Part shown: positions 1 through 9,481 of the stretch, in pieces
Layout of the letters: every line of letters starts with the position of its first letter
How positions within the stretch are numbered: the stretch's first letter is position 1
From: a bacterium
GTDB lineage: Bacteria > Planctomycetota > UBA1135 > UBA2386
NCBI GenBank assembly: GCA_030432695.1
Contig: JAUILN010000001.1
Coordinates: 744,001 to 808,000 of the forward strand
Direction: 5' to 3'
DNA: 64,000 bases
The notes under the pieces: generated by a model
The model's input: only the letters and a program-made list of their open reading frames with translations
Databases searched by the model: none
Told to the model about the DNA's origin: nothing
Program-made: the position numbers and the translations under genes

Positions 1-22
1 CAGGATGCGGGCACCGCTTCGG

Positions 23-3000
23 TCACCAACGGATCCGGCCCTCCGCGAACACCTCGTAGCTGTCCGGGTTCTCGTCGGCGCGGCCGAGCGCGCGGCCCCA
101 GCCACCGCGCAGCGTGAACTGCAGGTCGGCGTCGGGTTGCCAGGTCGCCGAGCCCTCGAGCGCGAAGCTCGGATCACCGGAGTGGATCTCGTAGCCGGCG
201 AAGCCCTCGACGCCGGCACCGAAGCCGTCGGCGAACACCTGCTCGGCGCGGGCCCCGAGCAGCGCGTAGTCGAAGCGATCGCCGATCGGCAGCAGTGCCG
301 GCAGCTCGGCGTCGCCCAGCAGGTGGATCGACTGCCAGGACAACCAGGCCGACACCCGCGGGTCGCGCTGTGCGGCGCCGGTCAGGTCGAGCCAGTTCGG
401 CAGGCCGCGGCTCTGGTCGATGCGGAACCGGTCGCTCACCGCGGCCGATGACGGGCCGGTGAGCACCCGGCCGAGGGTGAGCTGGCCGTCGAGCTGCAGG
501 TCGTCGAGGCGTTCACCGGTGTTCGGGTCGCGCGCGGAGAGCCTGCGCAGACGCAGCGCCGCGCCGGCGAAGGTGGCGTCGTCGAGGCTGGCGTATCCGT
601 CGGCGGCGAGGCTGTCGCGGCGGCCTTCGAGCGACGGTGCGGCAGCGGGGTCGTCCCAGAGTTCCTGGACGCCGGCGCGGAGTTCGAGCGAGCGGTAGGC
701 GGCGCCAATGGCGCTGAAGCGCGCGGCGACGAAGCCGCCCAGGGGTGCTTGACCGTCGAGGCCGGGGAACAGCGACACGCCGCCGGTCAGGTGGCGCGAA
801 CCGTCGGCGGTGGCGTGTTCCAGGGTCGCGTCGAACAGCACGGTGTCGCTGTCGAGTTCGCGGGATCCCGAGGCAACCGCCGGGCTGCGGCCCTGGTAGC
901 GCGCGTGGCCGAGGCGGGTGTGCAGACGCAGGCCGTCGTCGAGCGCCGTCGAGGCGCTCGCGGACACGCTGGTGGTGCGGTCGTCGGCGACCGCGCGCCA
1001 GCGGCCGGTGAACAGCAGGTGGGTGTCGAGCGGGCGGCGGGCGCGGTCGAGTGCGGCGGCGGCAGCGGGGTCCTCGGGGGCCAGGGCCTGCCAGCGCTGG
1101 AAGCGGGTCACGGCGTCGCGGTAGTGGCCGGTGCGCAGGTCGAGTTCGCCGAGGACGGCGTGGACCTGGGCAGCGTCGACCGGCCCGGTGGCTGGATGCG
1201 CGGCGAGGAGTTGCGCGGCGAGGGTGCGTGCCGTGGCGTGTGCGGCGGGATCTTCCGACGCTGCGGAACGACGGATCGCCAGCAGGGCGGCGTCGCCAGG
1301 CAGTGGATCGGCGGCGAGCAGCGTGGCGAGCAGCAGGTCGGCGTCGTCGCGGCGCCCGGCCTCGTCGAGGCACTCCACCAGGGCGAGCGCCACGCCGCGG
1401 TCGTCGGGCCAGCGGCGGCGGCAGTCGAGCAGCAGTTCTGCCGCGTCGGCGGGGCGGCCGAGGCGGCGCAGTGCGTGGGCGGCGCGGGTCGAGGGCTCGC
1501 GATCGAGCGGCGTCGGCAGGAGCGCCGTGCCGCGCAGCACGGTCTCGTAGTGGATCGTGGCCTCGTCGACCGCGCCGGTGCTCCACAGTGCCTCGCCGAG
1601 CTGGTGGTGGGCGAGGTCGCGGGTGCCGCGGTCGAGGTCGTCGATCGTCAGCGACTCGGCGCCGAGGGCCGCGCGCAGGTCGGGGATCGCGTTCCTTGGA
1701 TCACCGCTCCAGGCGGCGAGCAGGCCGAGGCGGAGTCGGGTCGAAGCGCGGCCGGGTTCGAGGGCGTCGAGGCGCTGGTAGGCGAGGTGCGCGAGGCGCT
1801 GGAAGCCGAGGTCGAAGCAGGTCGCGGCGGTGGCGCGAAGTCGATCGGCCGACAGGTCGGTCGCTCGGAGCCGGTCGGCCAGCAGGCTGCGCGCGCTGTG
1901 CGGCAGATCGGCGTCGAACAACAGGCGCGCGGTGCGAAGGCTCGCGGCGAAGGGATCGTCGGCGAGGACGTCGAGCCCGGCGGCGGCGCTGGCGGCGCGG
2001 AGCGGTGTGCCGAGTGCCGCGTGCAGGTCGACGATCCGGGAGCGGTTGTCGAGGTCGTCGGGCGCGAGTCGCAGCAGCGCGACGCGGGCGTCGAGTTCGG
2101 CGGGGCGGTCGCCGGCCCAGGCGGCGCGGTCGACCTGGACGGCTCGCACGCGCGCGTCGTGGGGATACAGCTCGGTGAGACGTTCGGCGCGGAGGAGCCG
2201 CACCGCGGCGTCCTCCGGGTGGTCGACCCAAGCGCGGACCACGCTGGCAAGGACGCGCGGGTCGCCGAGGTGCTGACGGCGCAGTGCGTCGAGGGTGGTG
2301 GGCCAGTTCTCGGGCGCCGTCTCCACCTCGGCGAGCAATGCCGGCAAAGCGTCGGTGTCGAGGTCCACGGCGCTCAGACGGTGCGCGACGCGGCCGTCCA
2401 GGTCGGCGACGCCCGCGCTCGCGAAGCGGTCGAGGCGCGCGAAGAACAGCGGAGTCGGCAGCGGCCAGTCGGCGACCGCGCGGGCCAGGGCACGCGCCGC
2501 GTCCCGTTGGCCGAGCGCGACCAGGAGTGCGATCTGCGTGTCGGCCTCGGCGAGGTGTGCCGGCGGGTCCGCGGCGATCGCGGCGGGGCTCGGAGCGGAG
2601 TAGCGAGCCGCCGTCTCGGCGTCGGCGCGTCGGGCGCGCGTGGCGAGCGGGTCGTCGTCGGCGAGCTCCGCCATGGTCGGTCCGCTCGCACGCAGGCTCC
2701 GCGCCAGCTCGATGCGTTGGTCGGCCAAGGCGAGGTCTGCCAGCTCCCGGCGCAGGGCCGGGTCGTCCTCGGCGTCGAGCGCTTCGTGCAGCAGCGCGAA
2801 ACCCCGCTCGTGCGCCCCGGCACGGAGCGCACGAAGTCCGACCTGGCGCAACGCCGCCGCGGTGCCGGCGGCGCGGGCCAGGTCCTCGGCGTGTGGCAAC
2901 GCGGCGTCGGGCGCTCCGAGGTGCTCGTGGAGTTCCGCGGCACGCACCGGGTCGGCGCGGACCGAGGCGATCGGCGAGGAGTCGGCGCCGTCCCGCAACC

Positions 3001-3754
3001 GGTCCAGATCGGCAGCTTCGGTGGCGGCGTCACCGAGCCAGCCGGCGACGTCGGCGCGCAGGGCGACCAGCGGCAGGTCGTCGCGACGGTGGGCCGGACC
3101 GAGGACTGCGCGGGCCGCCTGGTGACGGCCGGCGCCGACCAGGGCCTCGGCGAGCCCGCGGCGGGTGTCGGGCGCGGTCGGATCGGCAGCGAATGCGTGG
3201 CGCAGCCAGCGGTCGCGGGCGCGCGGTCGGCCGGCCTGCTCGAAGCGGCGCGCGAGGCCGAGGCAGGTCGCGGGCGACACCGGCCGGGATCCGTCGCGCA
3301 GCCGCGCGGCATAGCGTGCGGCATCGCCGTCCAGGCCCTCCTCGTTGAGGAACAGGCGCTCGGTGGCCGCGGCGATCGGGCCATCGCCGTCGCGGAGCGT
3401 CAGCCAGTCGACCAGCTCGTCGGGCTGCGTCGGGGGAGCGACTGGCCGTTCGCTCGGCGTGGGAACCGAAAGCTCGGCGAGCAGCAGCTCCTCGAGGTCG
3501 TGCAGTGCCGCGCTGGCTCTGGTGGTGGGATCGAGGGCCCGCAGCGCACCGAGTGCGGTGCCGGCCTCGCCGGTGGCGCGCAGGCGGCGGCGCAGGGCAT
3601 CCGCGGTCGGCACCGCGGCGCCGGTGTGGCGGTCGACGTGGGTGGACCGCTCGGGCGCGGCACCGGGCGGTCTGCTCGGCAGCGCGATGAGAGCCAGCAG
3701 CACGCCGACGGCCGCGGCGATGAGCACGGTGAGCGGTCCGCGGCCGGCAATCAC
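23..3754 (-). CDS. PelB-like TPR and outer-membrane beta-barrel exopolysaccharide export protein
   Basis: 1243 residues, close to the length of Pseudomonas PelB (about 1190). Residues 8-26 form one hydrophobic N-terminal anchor. Residues of about 30-950 are Ala/Leu/Arg-rich helical repeats of TPR type. From about residue 960 the sequence alternates polar and hydrophobic residues and ends in an aromatic residue (RIRW), as expected of an outer-membrane beta-barrel. PelB joins a periplasmic TPR scaffold to an outer-membrane porin for Pel polysaccharide. The start is GTG inside a GTGA overlap with the upstream PelA-like gene (3751-3754), so the two are translationally coupled in canonical pelA-pelB order. 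Any pelC-G genes would lie beyond the left edge. BcsC- or AlgK/AlgE-type exporters are the main alternative. The architecture is seen; the Pel assignment is inferred. Confidence 0.7.
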   Translation of the reverse strand: MIAGRGPLTVLIAAAVGVLLALIALPSRPPGAAPERSTHVDRHTGAAVPTADALRRRLRATGEAGTALGALRALDPTTRASAALHDLEELLLAELSVPTPSERPVAPPTQPDELVDWLTLRDGDGPIAAATERLFLNEEGLDGDAARYAARLRDGSRPVSPATCLGLARRFEQAGRPRARDRWLRHAFAADPTAPDTRRGLAEALVGAGRHQAARAVLGPAHRRDDLPLVALRADVAGWLGDAATEAADLDRLRDGADSSPIASVRADPVRAAELHEHLGAPDAALPHAEDLARAAGTAAALRQVGLRALRAGAHERGFALLHEALDAEDDPALRRELADLALADQRIELARSLRASGPTMAELADDDPLATRARRADAETAARYSAPSPAAIAADPPAHLAEADTQIALLVALGQRDAARALARAVADWPLPTPLFFARLDRFASAGVADLDGRVAHRLSAVDLDTDALPALLAEVETAPENWPTTLDALRRQHLGDPRVLASVVRAWVDHPEDAAVRLLRAERLTELYPHDARVRAVQVDRAAWAGDRPAELDARVALLRLAPDDLDNRSRIVDLHAALGTPLRAASAAAGLDVLADDPFAASLRTARLLFDADLPHSARSLLADRLRATDLSADRLRATAATCFDLGFQRLAHLAYQRLDALEPGRASTRLRLGLLAAWSGDPRNAIPDLRAALGAESLTIDDLDRGTRDLAHHQLGEALWSTGAVDEATIHYETVLRGTALLPTPLDREPSTRAAHALRRLGRPADAAELLLDCRRRWPDDRGVALALVECLDEAGRRDDADLLLATLLAADPLPGDAALLAIRRSAASEDPAAHATARTLAAQLLAAHPATGPVDAAQVHAVLGELDLRTGHYRDAVTRFQRWQALAPEDPAAAAALDRARRPLDTHLLFTGRWRAVADDRTTSVSASASTALDDGLRLHTRLGHARYQGRSPAVASGSRELDSDTVLFDATLEHATADGSRHLTGGVSLFPGLDGQAPLGGFVAARFSAIGAAYRSLELRAGVQELWDDPAAAPSLEGRRDSLAADGYASLDDATFAGAALRLRRLSARDPNTGERLDDLQLDGQLTLGRVLTGPSSAAVSDRFRIDQSRGLPNWLDLTGAAQRDPRVSAWLSWQSIHLLGDAELPALLPIGDRFDYALLGARAEQVFADGFGAGVEGFAGYEIHSGDPSFALEGSATWQPDADLQFTLRGGWGRALGRADENPDSYEVFAEGRIRW

Positions 3755-5928
3755 GGCATCACCTCGATGCGCAGGCGGCGGGTCACGCCGGCGCCCGCGG
3801 CGTCTCCGGTCCAGACGGTCTGTAGCGCCAGCCGCACGCGACCGAGTGCGTCGCTGCGCAGCGCGCGCGCCACACCCCCGGGGTGGATCGACCAGCGGAG
3901 CGCGGTGTCGGCCGGGAAGCCCGCGGCGATGAGCTCGGTCGGTGGGCCGGTGCGAGCGTCGAACTCACAGCTGATCCCCGCGGCGTCGCGGCGGATCGAG
4001 CGCAGCGGCCGATCGGCCTGCTCGAGGTGTGGGCGTTGCGGGGTCGTCCGGAGTCCGTCCTGCCAGCGCAGTGCGGCATCGGCCGAACCGAGCTCGATCC
4101 ACAGGGTGCTGCCGAGGCGGCGTGCTCCGACCACGCCGGGGCTGCGATCCCAGTCGATCGGCGGGCAGGATTCGTCGAAGCGCAGCGTGCGGCAGGCCTG
4201 GAAGCCGGTGAAGTCCCATCCTTCGTCGCCGACCCGAACGCTCTGGCAGCGCTGCGGATCGAGGACGTCGCGGACCGCTGCGAGGTGCTCGCCGGTGAAC
4301 ACCACGCAGGTGTCGTGTTCGTCGATCCAGGTCCGCAGCAGACCGTCGAGTGCCGCGAGGCGGGCGGGTCGCTCGGCGGAGTGGAACTGACCCCGCAGCG
4401 CGGCAGCGATGCGGAACCGGGCCGGGTCGGTGCGGAGCAGGGTCGTCTCGGCGTGGCGGTAGGCGCCGGGGAGCTCGCCGTAGAACCGCGGATAGAGGGC
4501 TTCGATCGGCGCCCGCAGCGCCGCGAGGGGGACCCCTTCGGCCGACGTCCAGCCGAGTGGCGGCACGTCGAGTAACGAAGGACTCAGGAGGTCCCGGCGG
4601 AACGGCGTGACCGGGATCGGTGTCAGGCCGAGTTGCAGGAGGCAGCGCGACCAATCGGCGAGGCGGCGCAGGTCGTCGTCGTTCGCCGGAGCGAGACGCC
4701 AGGTGGCCGTGGCGACCTCGACGCCGAGGCAGGCTTCGAGCGAACGATGGGCGGCATCCAGCGCGGCGGTGCGCTGGCGCTCGTCGGGCTGCGGCGCCGC
4801 GAGTCCGTCGTCGCCGGTCTCCCCGAGGGTCGGGCACTCGAGCGCGAACTCGACGAACGGTCTGTCGGCCAGTCGGCGGAGGCTCTGGACCAGGTCGTCG
4901 CGTTCGGTCGCAGCGAGTCCCCGTACACTCGACGCGTCGATCGACACCGTGACCGGCACCCGATGGACGTCGAGCAGTCGCTCCAGAAGGACGTCGGCGT
5001 TCAGGCGGTCGACGTCGATCGTCGAGCGACCGAGCAGGCCTTCGCTGCCGATCGACAGGTGCAGCGCGCGCCGGCCGTGGACCACGTGCGGATCGGGGAT
5101 CGGCGTGTCGTCGAGGCCGAGAGCCGCGGCGAAGAACCGCAGCGGGTCGAGATGCCAGCGCGGGGCGAGGCGCGCATCACCCGGCTCCAGCAGGAACGGT
5201 TGGCGGGCGAGTCCCCCGAAGGCACCGGTGACCACGTGGTCACGTCGGTCCGGTTGGCCGTGAGCCTGCTCGAGGCGGTCGACGGTGTGGACCCATACCC
5301 GGTGGTCGCCACCGAGCGAGCGCGTGCCGCGGTGCAGCGGCGACCGGCGCGGTGGTGATTCGAACCAGGGGTCGACCGGATCGTGCAGGACCAACTCGAT
5401 GCGCAGCGGGTCGTCGACGAAGCCCGCGCGCGGTTCGAAGCCGAGGTGGCGCCATAGCCTGGCCGCGGCGGTCGGATCGGCGGCGTCGAGGCGGTCGGGG
5501 TCGCCGAGCAGCACAACCCGCTGGCGTTCGGCGCGCTCGAGCAGCCAGCCCGGCAACCACGCCGGCACCGTGGCCCCGCCCCCGATCCACAGCAGGATGG
5601 GAGCCTCTGGCAGTGCCGCGGCGTAGGTGGGGAGTGTCGACGGGTTGATGAGGTGCGGGAGCGGCTCGATCCCGAGGTGCTGCAGCGGGGTCCGGAACCA
5701 GGCCTGCTCCGGGATTCCACCAGGGGTCGATGGCTCGGCCGCAGGATCCGAGGTCACCGCCAGCAACAGCGCCTGGCGTGGTGCCCGGGCGACGTCCGGG
5801 GACCGGTGCTGTGCAGTGGTCGACGCCACCAGCGAGGTCCACGATGCGGCCAGCAACGACGCTGCGCGGGCCCACCGGAGCGGGCGAGGGGCAGGGCCGA
5901 TCGGGGAGCTGATCCGGGAAAACGCCAT
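3751..5928 (-). CDS. PelA-like exported protein with degenerate deacetylase domain
   Basis: 725 residues with an N-terminal signal (hydrophobic stretch about 22-36, likely cleavage after STTAQ near residue 40). The region after residue 280 (PDPHVVHGRRALHLSIGSEG) resembles the junction of PelA that leads into its deacetylase domain, followed by a Rossmann-like strand (VPVTVSIDASSV) and a VEFALECPTLG segment (359-369). In PelA these two positions carry the metal-binding DGD and SHxxSH motifs. Here they read GSE (294-296) and LECPTL, so the metal ligands appear lost. The roughly 250-residue N-terminal glycoside hydrolase of Pseudomonas PelA is also absent. It probably keeps a structural role in polysaccharide secretion with the coupled PelB-like protein. 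The PelA motif comparison rests on remembered family features, so the assignment is moderate. Confidence 0.55.
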   Translation of the reverse strand: MAFSRISSPIGPAPRPLRWARAASLLAASWTSLVASTTAQHRSPDVARAPRQALLLAVTSDPAAEPSTPGGIPEQAWFRTPLQHLGIEPLPHLINPSTLPTYAAALPEAPILLWIGGGATVPAWLPGWLLERAERQRVVLLGDPDRLDAADPTAAARLWRHLGFEPRAGFVDDPLRIELVLHDPVDPWFESPPRRSPLHRGTRSLGGDHRVWVHTVDRLEQAHGQPDRRDHVVTGAFGGLARQPFLLEPGDARLAPRWHLDPLRFFAAALGLDDTPIPDPHVVHGRRALHLSIGSEGLLGRSTIDVDRLNADVLLERLLDVHRVPVTVSIDASSVRGLAATERDDLVQSLRRLADRPFVEFALECPTLGETGDDGLAAPQPDERQRTAALDAAHRSLEACLGVEVATATWRLAPANDDDLRRLADWSRCLLQLGLTPIPVTPFRRDLLSPSLLDVPPLGWTSAEGVPLAALRAPIEALYPRFYGELPGAYRHAETTLLRTDPARFRIAAALRGQFHSAERPARLAALDGLLRTWIDEHDTCVVFTGEHLAAVRDVLDPQRCQSVRVGDEGWDFTGFQACRTLRFDESCPPIDWDRSPGVVGARRLGSTLWIELGSADAALRWQDGLRTTPQRPHLEQADRPLRSIRRDAAGISCEFDARTGPPTELIAAGFPADTALRWSIHPGGVARALRSDALGRVRLALQTVWTGDAAGAGVTRRLRIEVMP

Positions 5929-6122
5929 CCTGACGATCCCTGGATCGGCGGCTCGAGGGCCGGCGATTGATGCCCATCCGCCCCGGCGCGCCGGGACCGG
6001 CGGTGCGAGTCGTCGCTCGGACCGGTCGTTGGAGGTCTCGACGTACGAGAACTCCAGTTGGGGCGCCGAAGTGTCGAAGAAGCGGACGGGTGCTCCGGTG
6101 GGGCGCCTCGGATCACCTCGCG

Positions 6123-6557
6123 ATGGACACCAAGCAATTCGTCGACGTCCCGACTCCGGACGAACTCTACGTGCCCTACGGCAACGCGAAGCCGATCGCG
6201 GCCGAGCGGCGGCGTGCGGGTCGCGTCGAGGTACGACTCCCGGTCCGCTACCGATTCGCCAACGTCGGCAACTGCGGGTGGGCGCACGGTGTGGTGCTCA
6301 ACCTCAGCGACACCGGCGGCGCGTTCCTGGTCGATGGTGCCTGGCCCCACGCCGAGCGCGTCGACGGCGCCGACGGCTTTCGCATCGAACTCGAACTCGG
6401 CGTGCCCGGCGGCGGCTGGCTGGCGCTGGCCGGCGGCGTGGTATGGATCCGGCCCGACGGCGGCGGAGGTGAAGGCATCGACCGCATCGGCGTGCGCTTC
6501 ACCGACCTCGACGACGTGACGCAGTCGAAGCTGACCGCGATCCTGGCGGAGGGCTGA
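6123..6557 (+). CDS. PilZ domain protein, probable c-di-GMP receptor
   Basis: 144 residues. It carries both halves of the PilZ c-di-GMP site: an RxxxR motif in ERRRAGR (R30 and R34) and an N-x-S-x-x-G motif in NLSDTGG (N60, S62, G65), followed by the usual beta-barrel ending in IGVRFTDLDD. PilZ proteins bind cyclic di-GMP and pass the signal to a partner. The gene is divergent from the PelA/PelB-like pair, with a 194-bp shared upstream region; Pel secretion in other bacteria is controlled by c-di-GMP, so it may regulate that system. The frame is open to 5967, but the ATG at 6123 gives a normal PilZ N-terminus and is preferred. It converges on transketolase, with only 12 bp between the stops. 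Confidence 0.82.
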   Translation: MDTKQFVDVPTPDELYVPYGNAKPIAAERRRAGRVEVRLPVRYRFANVGNCGWAHGVVLNLSDTGGAFLVDGAWPHAERVDGADGFRIELELGVPGGGWLALAGGVVWIRPDGGGGEGIDRIGVRFTDLDDVTQSKLTAILAEG

Positions 6558-6569
6558 CCTGCGCGGGCG

Positions 6570-8576
6570 TCACGCGGGCAGCATCGACCGCAGCTGTTCC
6601 GCGATGCCCTCGGCAGTGAAACCGAACTCCTCGGCGATCGCCGCGGCCGGTGCCGAGAGCCCGAAGCGCGACAGGCCGACCACCCGGTCGAGGCTGCCTG
6701 TGAGCACGCACCACGACTCGGGGCGGCCGATCTCGACCGCGAGCACGGTGCCGCCCGGTGGCAGCACCGACTCGCGCCAGCTGCGCGGTTGGTCGAGGAA
6801 CAGTTCGAGGCACGGCATGCTGACGATCCGCAGCGTGATGCCGTCGGCGGCGAGGAGATCCGCGGCCTCGACCACGACTCCGACCTCGGAGCCGGTCGCG
6901 ACCACCGTGGCCTTTGCCTTCGCGACCTCGCGCAGGACGTAGCCGCCGCGCAGCGCGTCGGCCGCCTCGAAGGACTCGCTCCGAGCCAGAATCGGCAGGT
7001 TCTGGCGGGTGAGCGCCATCGCGGTCGGGCCGGTGGTGCGCGACAGCGCGTGGGTCCAGGCCGCGGCGACCTCGACGCCGTCGGCGGGCCGGAACACGTG
7101 CAGGCCGGGGATCAGCCGCAGCGCGGCGACGTGTTCGACCGGCTGGTGGGTCGGGCCGTCCTCGCCGACGTAGAGGCTGTCGTGCGTGAACACGAAGATC
7201 GACGGCACACCCATCAGCGCGGCGAGGCGGATCGACGGCCGCGCGTAGTCGGAGAACACCAGGAAGGTGCTGCCCGCCGGCAGGAAGCCGCCGTGCAGCG
7301 CCATGCCGTTGAGGATGCCGGCCATCGCGTGCTCGCGGACGCCGAAGTGCAGGTTGCGGTGGCCATAGTCGCCGGCCTGCACCGAGCCCGAGTCCTTGAT
7401 CGCGGTCTTGCACGACGCGTCGAGGTCGGCGGAGCCGGTGATCAGCGACGGGACCAGCGCCGCGGCCTTCTGGATGACCTTGCCGGACAGGGCGCGGGTC
7501 GCGGCCTCACCTTGGTCGGCGACCGTGGCGACCAGCTGCTCGAGGAGGTCGGCGGGCAGGTGTCGCTCCAGGAACGCGGCGTGCTCTGCGGCTTGCTCGG
7601 GGTGCGCGCCCTGCCAGTGGGTCCACTCGGCGCGCCAACCGTTGGCGTTGGTGGTCTTGTCGGCCGCGGCCTGGCGGAAGGCCACGCGGACCGAGTCGTC
7701 GACGTAGAACGACTCGTCGACTGGCAGGCCGAGCTTCTCCTTGGTGGCGCGGATCTCCTCGTCGCCGAGGGGGGAACCATGGGCGCTCGACGTGTCCTGC
7801 TTCTTGGGACTGCCGTAGCCGATGTGGCTCCTGCACACCACCAGGGTCGGGCGGTCGGCGCGGTCGTTCAGCGCGCGCTCGACGACCTGCTCGACCAGTG
7901 CGGTGTCGTGCGCATCGAGCAGCTCGAGCACCCGCCAGCCGTAGGCGCTGAAGCGCTTGGCGACGTCTTCCGACCAGGCGAGGTCGGTCTTGCCGTCGAT
8001 GGTGATCCGGTTGTCGTCGTAGAAGTAGACCAGGTTCGACAGGCGCAGGTGGCCGGCCAACGACGCGGCCTCGCTGGCGACACCCTCCATCAGGTCGCCG
8101 TCGGAGACGATGCCGACCACGCGGTGCCGGTCGGCCAGCGGACAGTCGAAGCGCGCCGCCTCGATGCGCGCGGCCAGCGCCATGCCGACGCCGTTGGCGA
8201 AGCCCTGCCCGAGCGGACCGGTGGTGGTCTCGACACCTTGGGTCTCGCCGACCTCCGGATGGCCCGGGGTCTTCGAGTGGAGCTGCCGGAAGTTCTTCAG
8301 GTCGTCGAGGCTCAGCTCGAAGCCGGCGAGGTGCAGCAGCGAGTAGAGCAAGATCGAGCCGTGGCCCGCCGACAGGACGAAGCGGTCGCGGCCGCGCCAG
8401 CCCGGGTCCTGCACGTCGTAGCGCAGGTGCCGCAGCCAGATCGTCGCAGCGACGTCGGCCATGCCCATCGGCATGCCCGGGTGGCCGGAGTCGGCCTTCT
8501 GCACGGCGTCCATCGCGAGGCCACGGATCACGTCGGCGGCGCGGCGGAGGAGGGCGAGGTCGGGGGTGTCGGTCAT
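6570..8576 (-). CDS. tkt: Transketolase
   Basis: 668 residues, the usual length for bacterial transketolase. It transfers two-carbon ketol units between sugar phosphates in the pentose phosphate pathway, using thiamine diphosphate and magnesium. The N-terminal domain begins with [28 protein letters not shown] and contains the thiamine-diphosphate motif VSDGDLMEG followed by the DDNRITIDG segment. The middle domain has the pyrimidine-binding region ([20 protein letters not shown]) and the C-terminal domain follows. It is cytoplasmic. No pathway neighbours are next to it, and it looks monocistronic. The leading G of the GDG motif is Ser here; the rest is conventional. Confidence 0.96.
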   Translation of the reverse strand: MTDTPDLALLRRAADVIRGLAMDAVQKADSGHPGMPMGMADVAATIWLRHLRYDVQDPGWRGRDRFVLSAGHGSILLYSLLHLAGFELSLDDLKNFRQLHSKTPGHPEVGETQGVETTTGPLGQGFANGVGMALAARIEAARFDCPLADRHRVVGIVSDGDLMEGVASEAASLAGHLRLSNLVYFYDDNRITIDGKTDLAWSEDVAKRFSAYGWRVLELLDAHDTALVEQVVERALNDRADRPTLVVCRSHIGYGSPKKQDTSSAHGSPLGDEEIRATKEKLGLPVDESFYVDDSVRVAFRQAAADKTTNANGWRAEWTHWQGAHPEQAAEHAAFLERHLPADLLEQLVATVADQGEAATRALSGKVIQKAAALVPSLITGSADLDASCKTAIKDSGSVQAGDYGHRNLHFGVREHAMAGILNGMALHGGFLPAGSTFLVFSDYARPSIRLAALMGVPSIFVFTHDSLYVGEDGPTHQPVEHVAALRLIPGLHVFRPADGVEVAAAWTHALSRTTGPTAMALTRQNLPILARSESFEAADALRGGYVLREVAKAKATVVATGSEVGVVVEAADLLAADGITLRIVSMPCLELFLDQPRSWRESVLPPGGTVLAVEIGRPESWCVLTGSLDRVVGLSRFGLSAPAAAIAEEFGFTAEGIAEQLRSMLPA

Positions 8577-8720
8577 CGGGCGTGCGGGGGGCGGAAGGGG
8601 GTTGGGGCCGCGCGAGGCGAACGCGGCACTGTAGTCGCCCGGCCGGGGCGAGCGCCAAGGTGGAGGCGCGCCATCGGCTCAGGAATGTCCTCGTGCCCGG
8701 GCCGCGGCCGCCGCGCTCGG

Positions 8721-9092
8721 TCAGCCGATCGGGAAGAACCCGAAGCGCGCGCCGTCGCGCGTCGCGGCCACCACCGGCAGGACGCGCTGTGGCTCGCCGT
8801 CTGCCTCCTGCCAGGGTTCTGGGCCGATGGCCTGCAGGAGTGCCGGCTCGATCGAGGCGCGGGCGATGATCGTCTTCATCGTCCCGATCGGCATCTGCTC
8901 GCCGGTCGCTCCGGTGTAGGCCGCACGGAGCTGCTCGGCCTCCTTGGCATCCGCGGTCGTGATCATGCCGGCGAGCCGTTGGTCGGGTGCCTTGGCGAGC
9001 ATCTCCCGGGCCTCCTCGACGAGTAGCGGACCGTGCTCGTCGAGGAGCTCCTTGGAGTCGAGTTGCTGGTAGAAGGAGTCGAGGTCGTCCAT
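8721..9092 (-). CDS. Conserved hypothetical protein, small acidic
   Basis: 123 residues with no signal peptide and no membrane segment. The N-terminal half is helical and acidic (MDDLDSFYQQLDSKELLDEHG) and looks like an alpha-helical bundle; the C-terminal half has beta character and ends in ARFGFFPIG. I do not recognise a family. It lies in its own transcription unit between transketolase and a small HTH regulator, with about 140 bp of non-coding DNA on each side. Codon use matches its neighbours, so it is probably a real gene. Confidence 0.6.
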   Translation of the reverse strand: MDDLDSFYQQLDSKELLDEHGPLLVEEAREMLAKAPDQRLAGMITTADAKEAEQLRAAYTGATGEQMPIGTMKTIIARASIEPALLQAIGPEPWQEADGEPQRVLPVVAATRDGARFGFFPIG

Positions 9093-9232
9093 GGGAGCGT
9101 CGGGGGAAGTGAGCCTGACGAGTTCGTCGCGCCCGATCGACAGACGATAACGATCCAGCCGGCGGGTGGCGCGCCACGCGCTCGCGTGGAGCGCTCGGCG
9201 AACCGGGTGAGGAGCGCGGACCGCTCACCGCG

Positions 9233-9481
9233 TCAGCCGCCAGACTTCGCCCGCCGGCTGCGCGCGGCCGGCCGCTCCCAGGTGAAGACCTCCTCGAGGC
9301 GCTTGCCGAACACGTCGGCGATGCGGAACGCGGCCTCCAGCGACGGCGAGTAGCGGCCCGACTCGATCGCGGCGATGGTCTGCCGGGTCACGCCGATCCG
9401 CTCGCCGAGATCGGTCTGGGTCATCTCGCCGTGCAGGAAGCGCAGGGTGCGGATCTGGTTGGTGAGGCGGCCGTCAGTCAT
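9233..9481 (-). CDS. XRE-family HTH transcriptional regulator (YozG-like)
   Basis: 82 residues, almost entirely one Cro/C1-type helix-turn-helix. The pattern QTDLGERIGVTRQTIAAIES followed by YSPSLEAAFRIADVFGKRLEEVF is the standard five-helix layout, with the recognition helix at VTRQTIAAIE. Residues after about 68 are a basic tail. The start overlaps the end of the upstream membrane-protein gene by 8 bp. Small YozG-like regulators are often paired with a membrane protein like this one and may control their own operon. Target genes are unknown. Confidence 0.85.
   Translation of the reverse strand: MTDGRLTNQIRTLRFLHGEMTQTDLGERIGVTRQTIAAIESGRYSPSLEAAFRIADVFGKRLEEVFTWERPAARSRRAKSGG

Noticed and set aside
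749..4390. 1213-codon plus-strand open frame opposite the PelB-like gene
   Set aside because: Antisense shadow with no recognisable domain; the minus-strand frame has an anchor, TPRs and a barrel.
5355..5372. tRNA T-arm-like GATTCGAACCAGG
   Set aside because: It is within the PelA-like gene, and the surrounding sequence does not fold as a tRNA.
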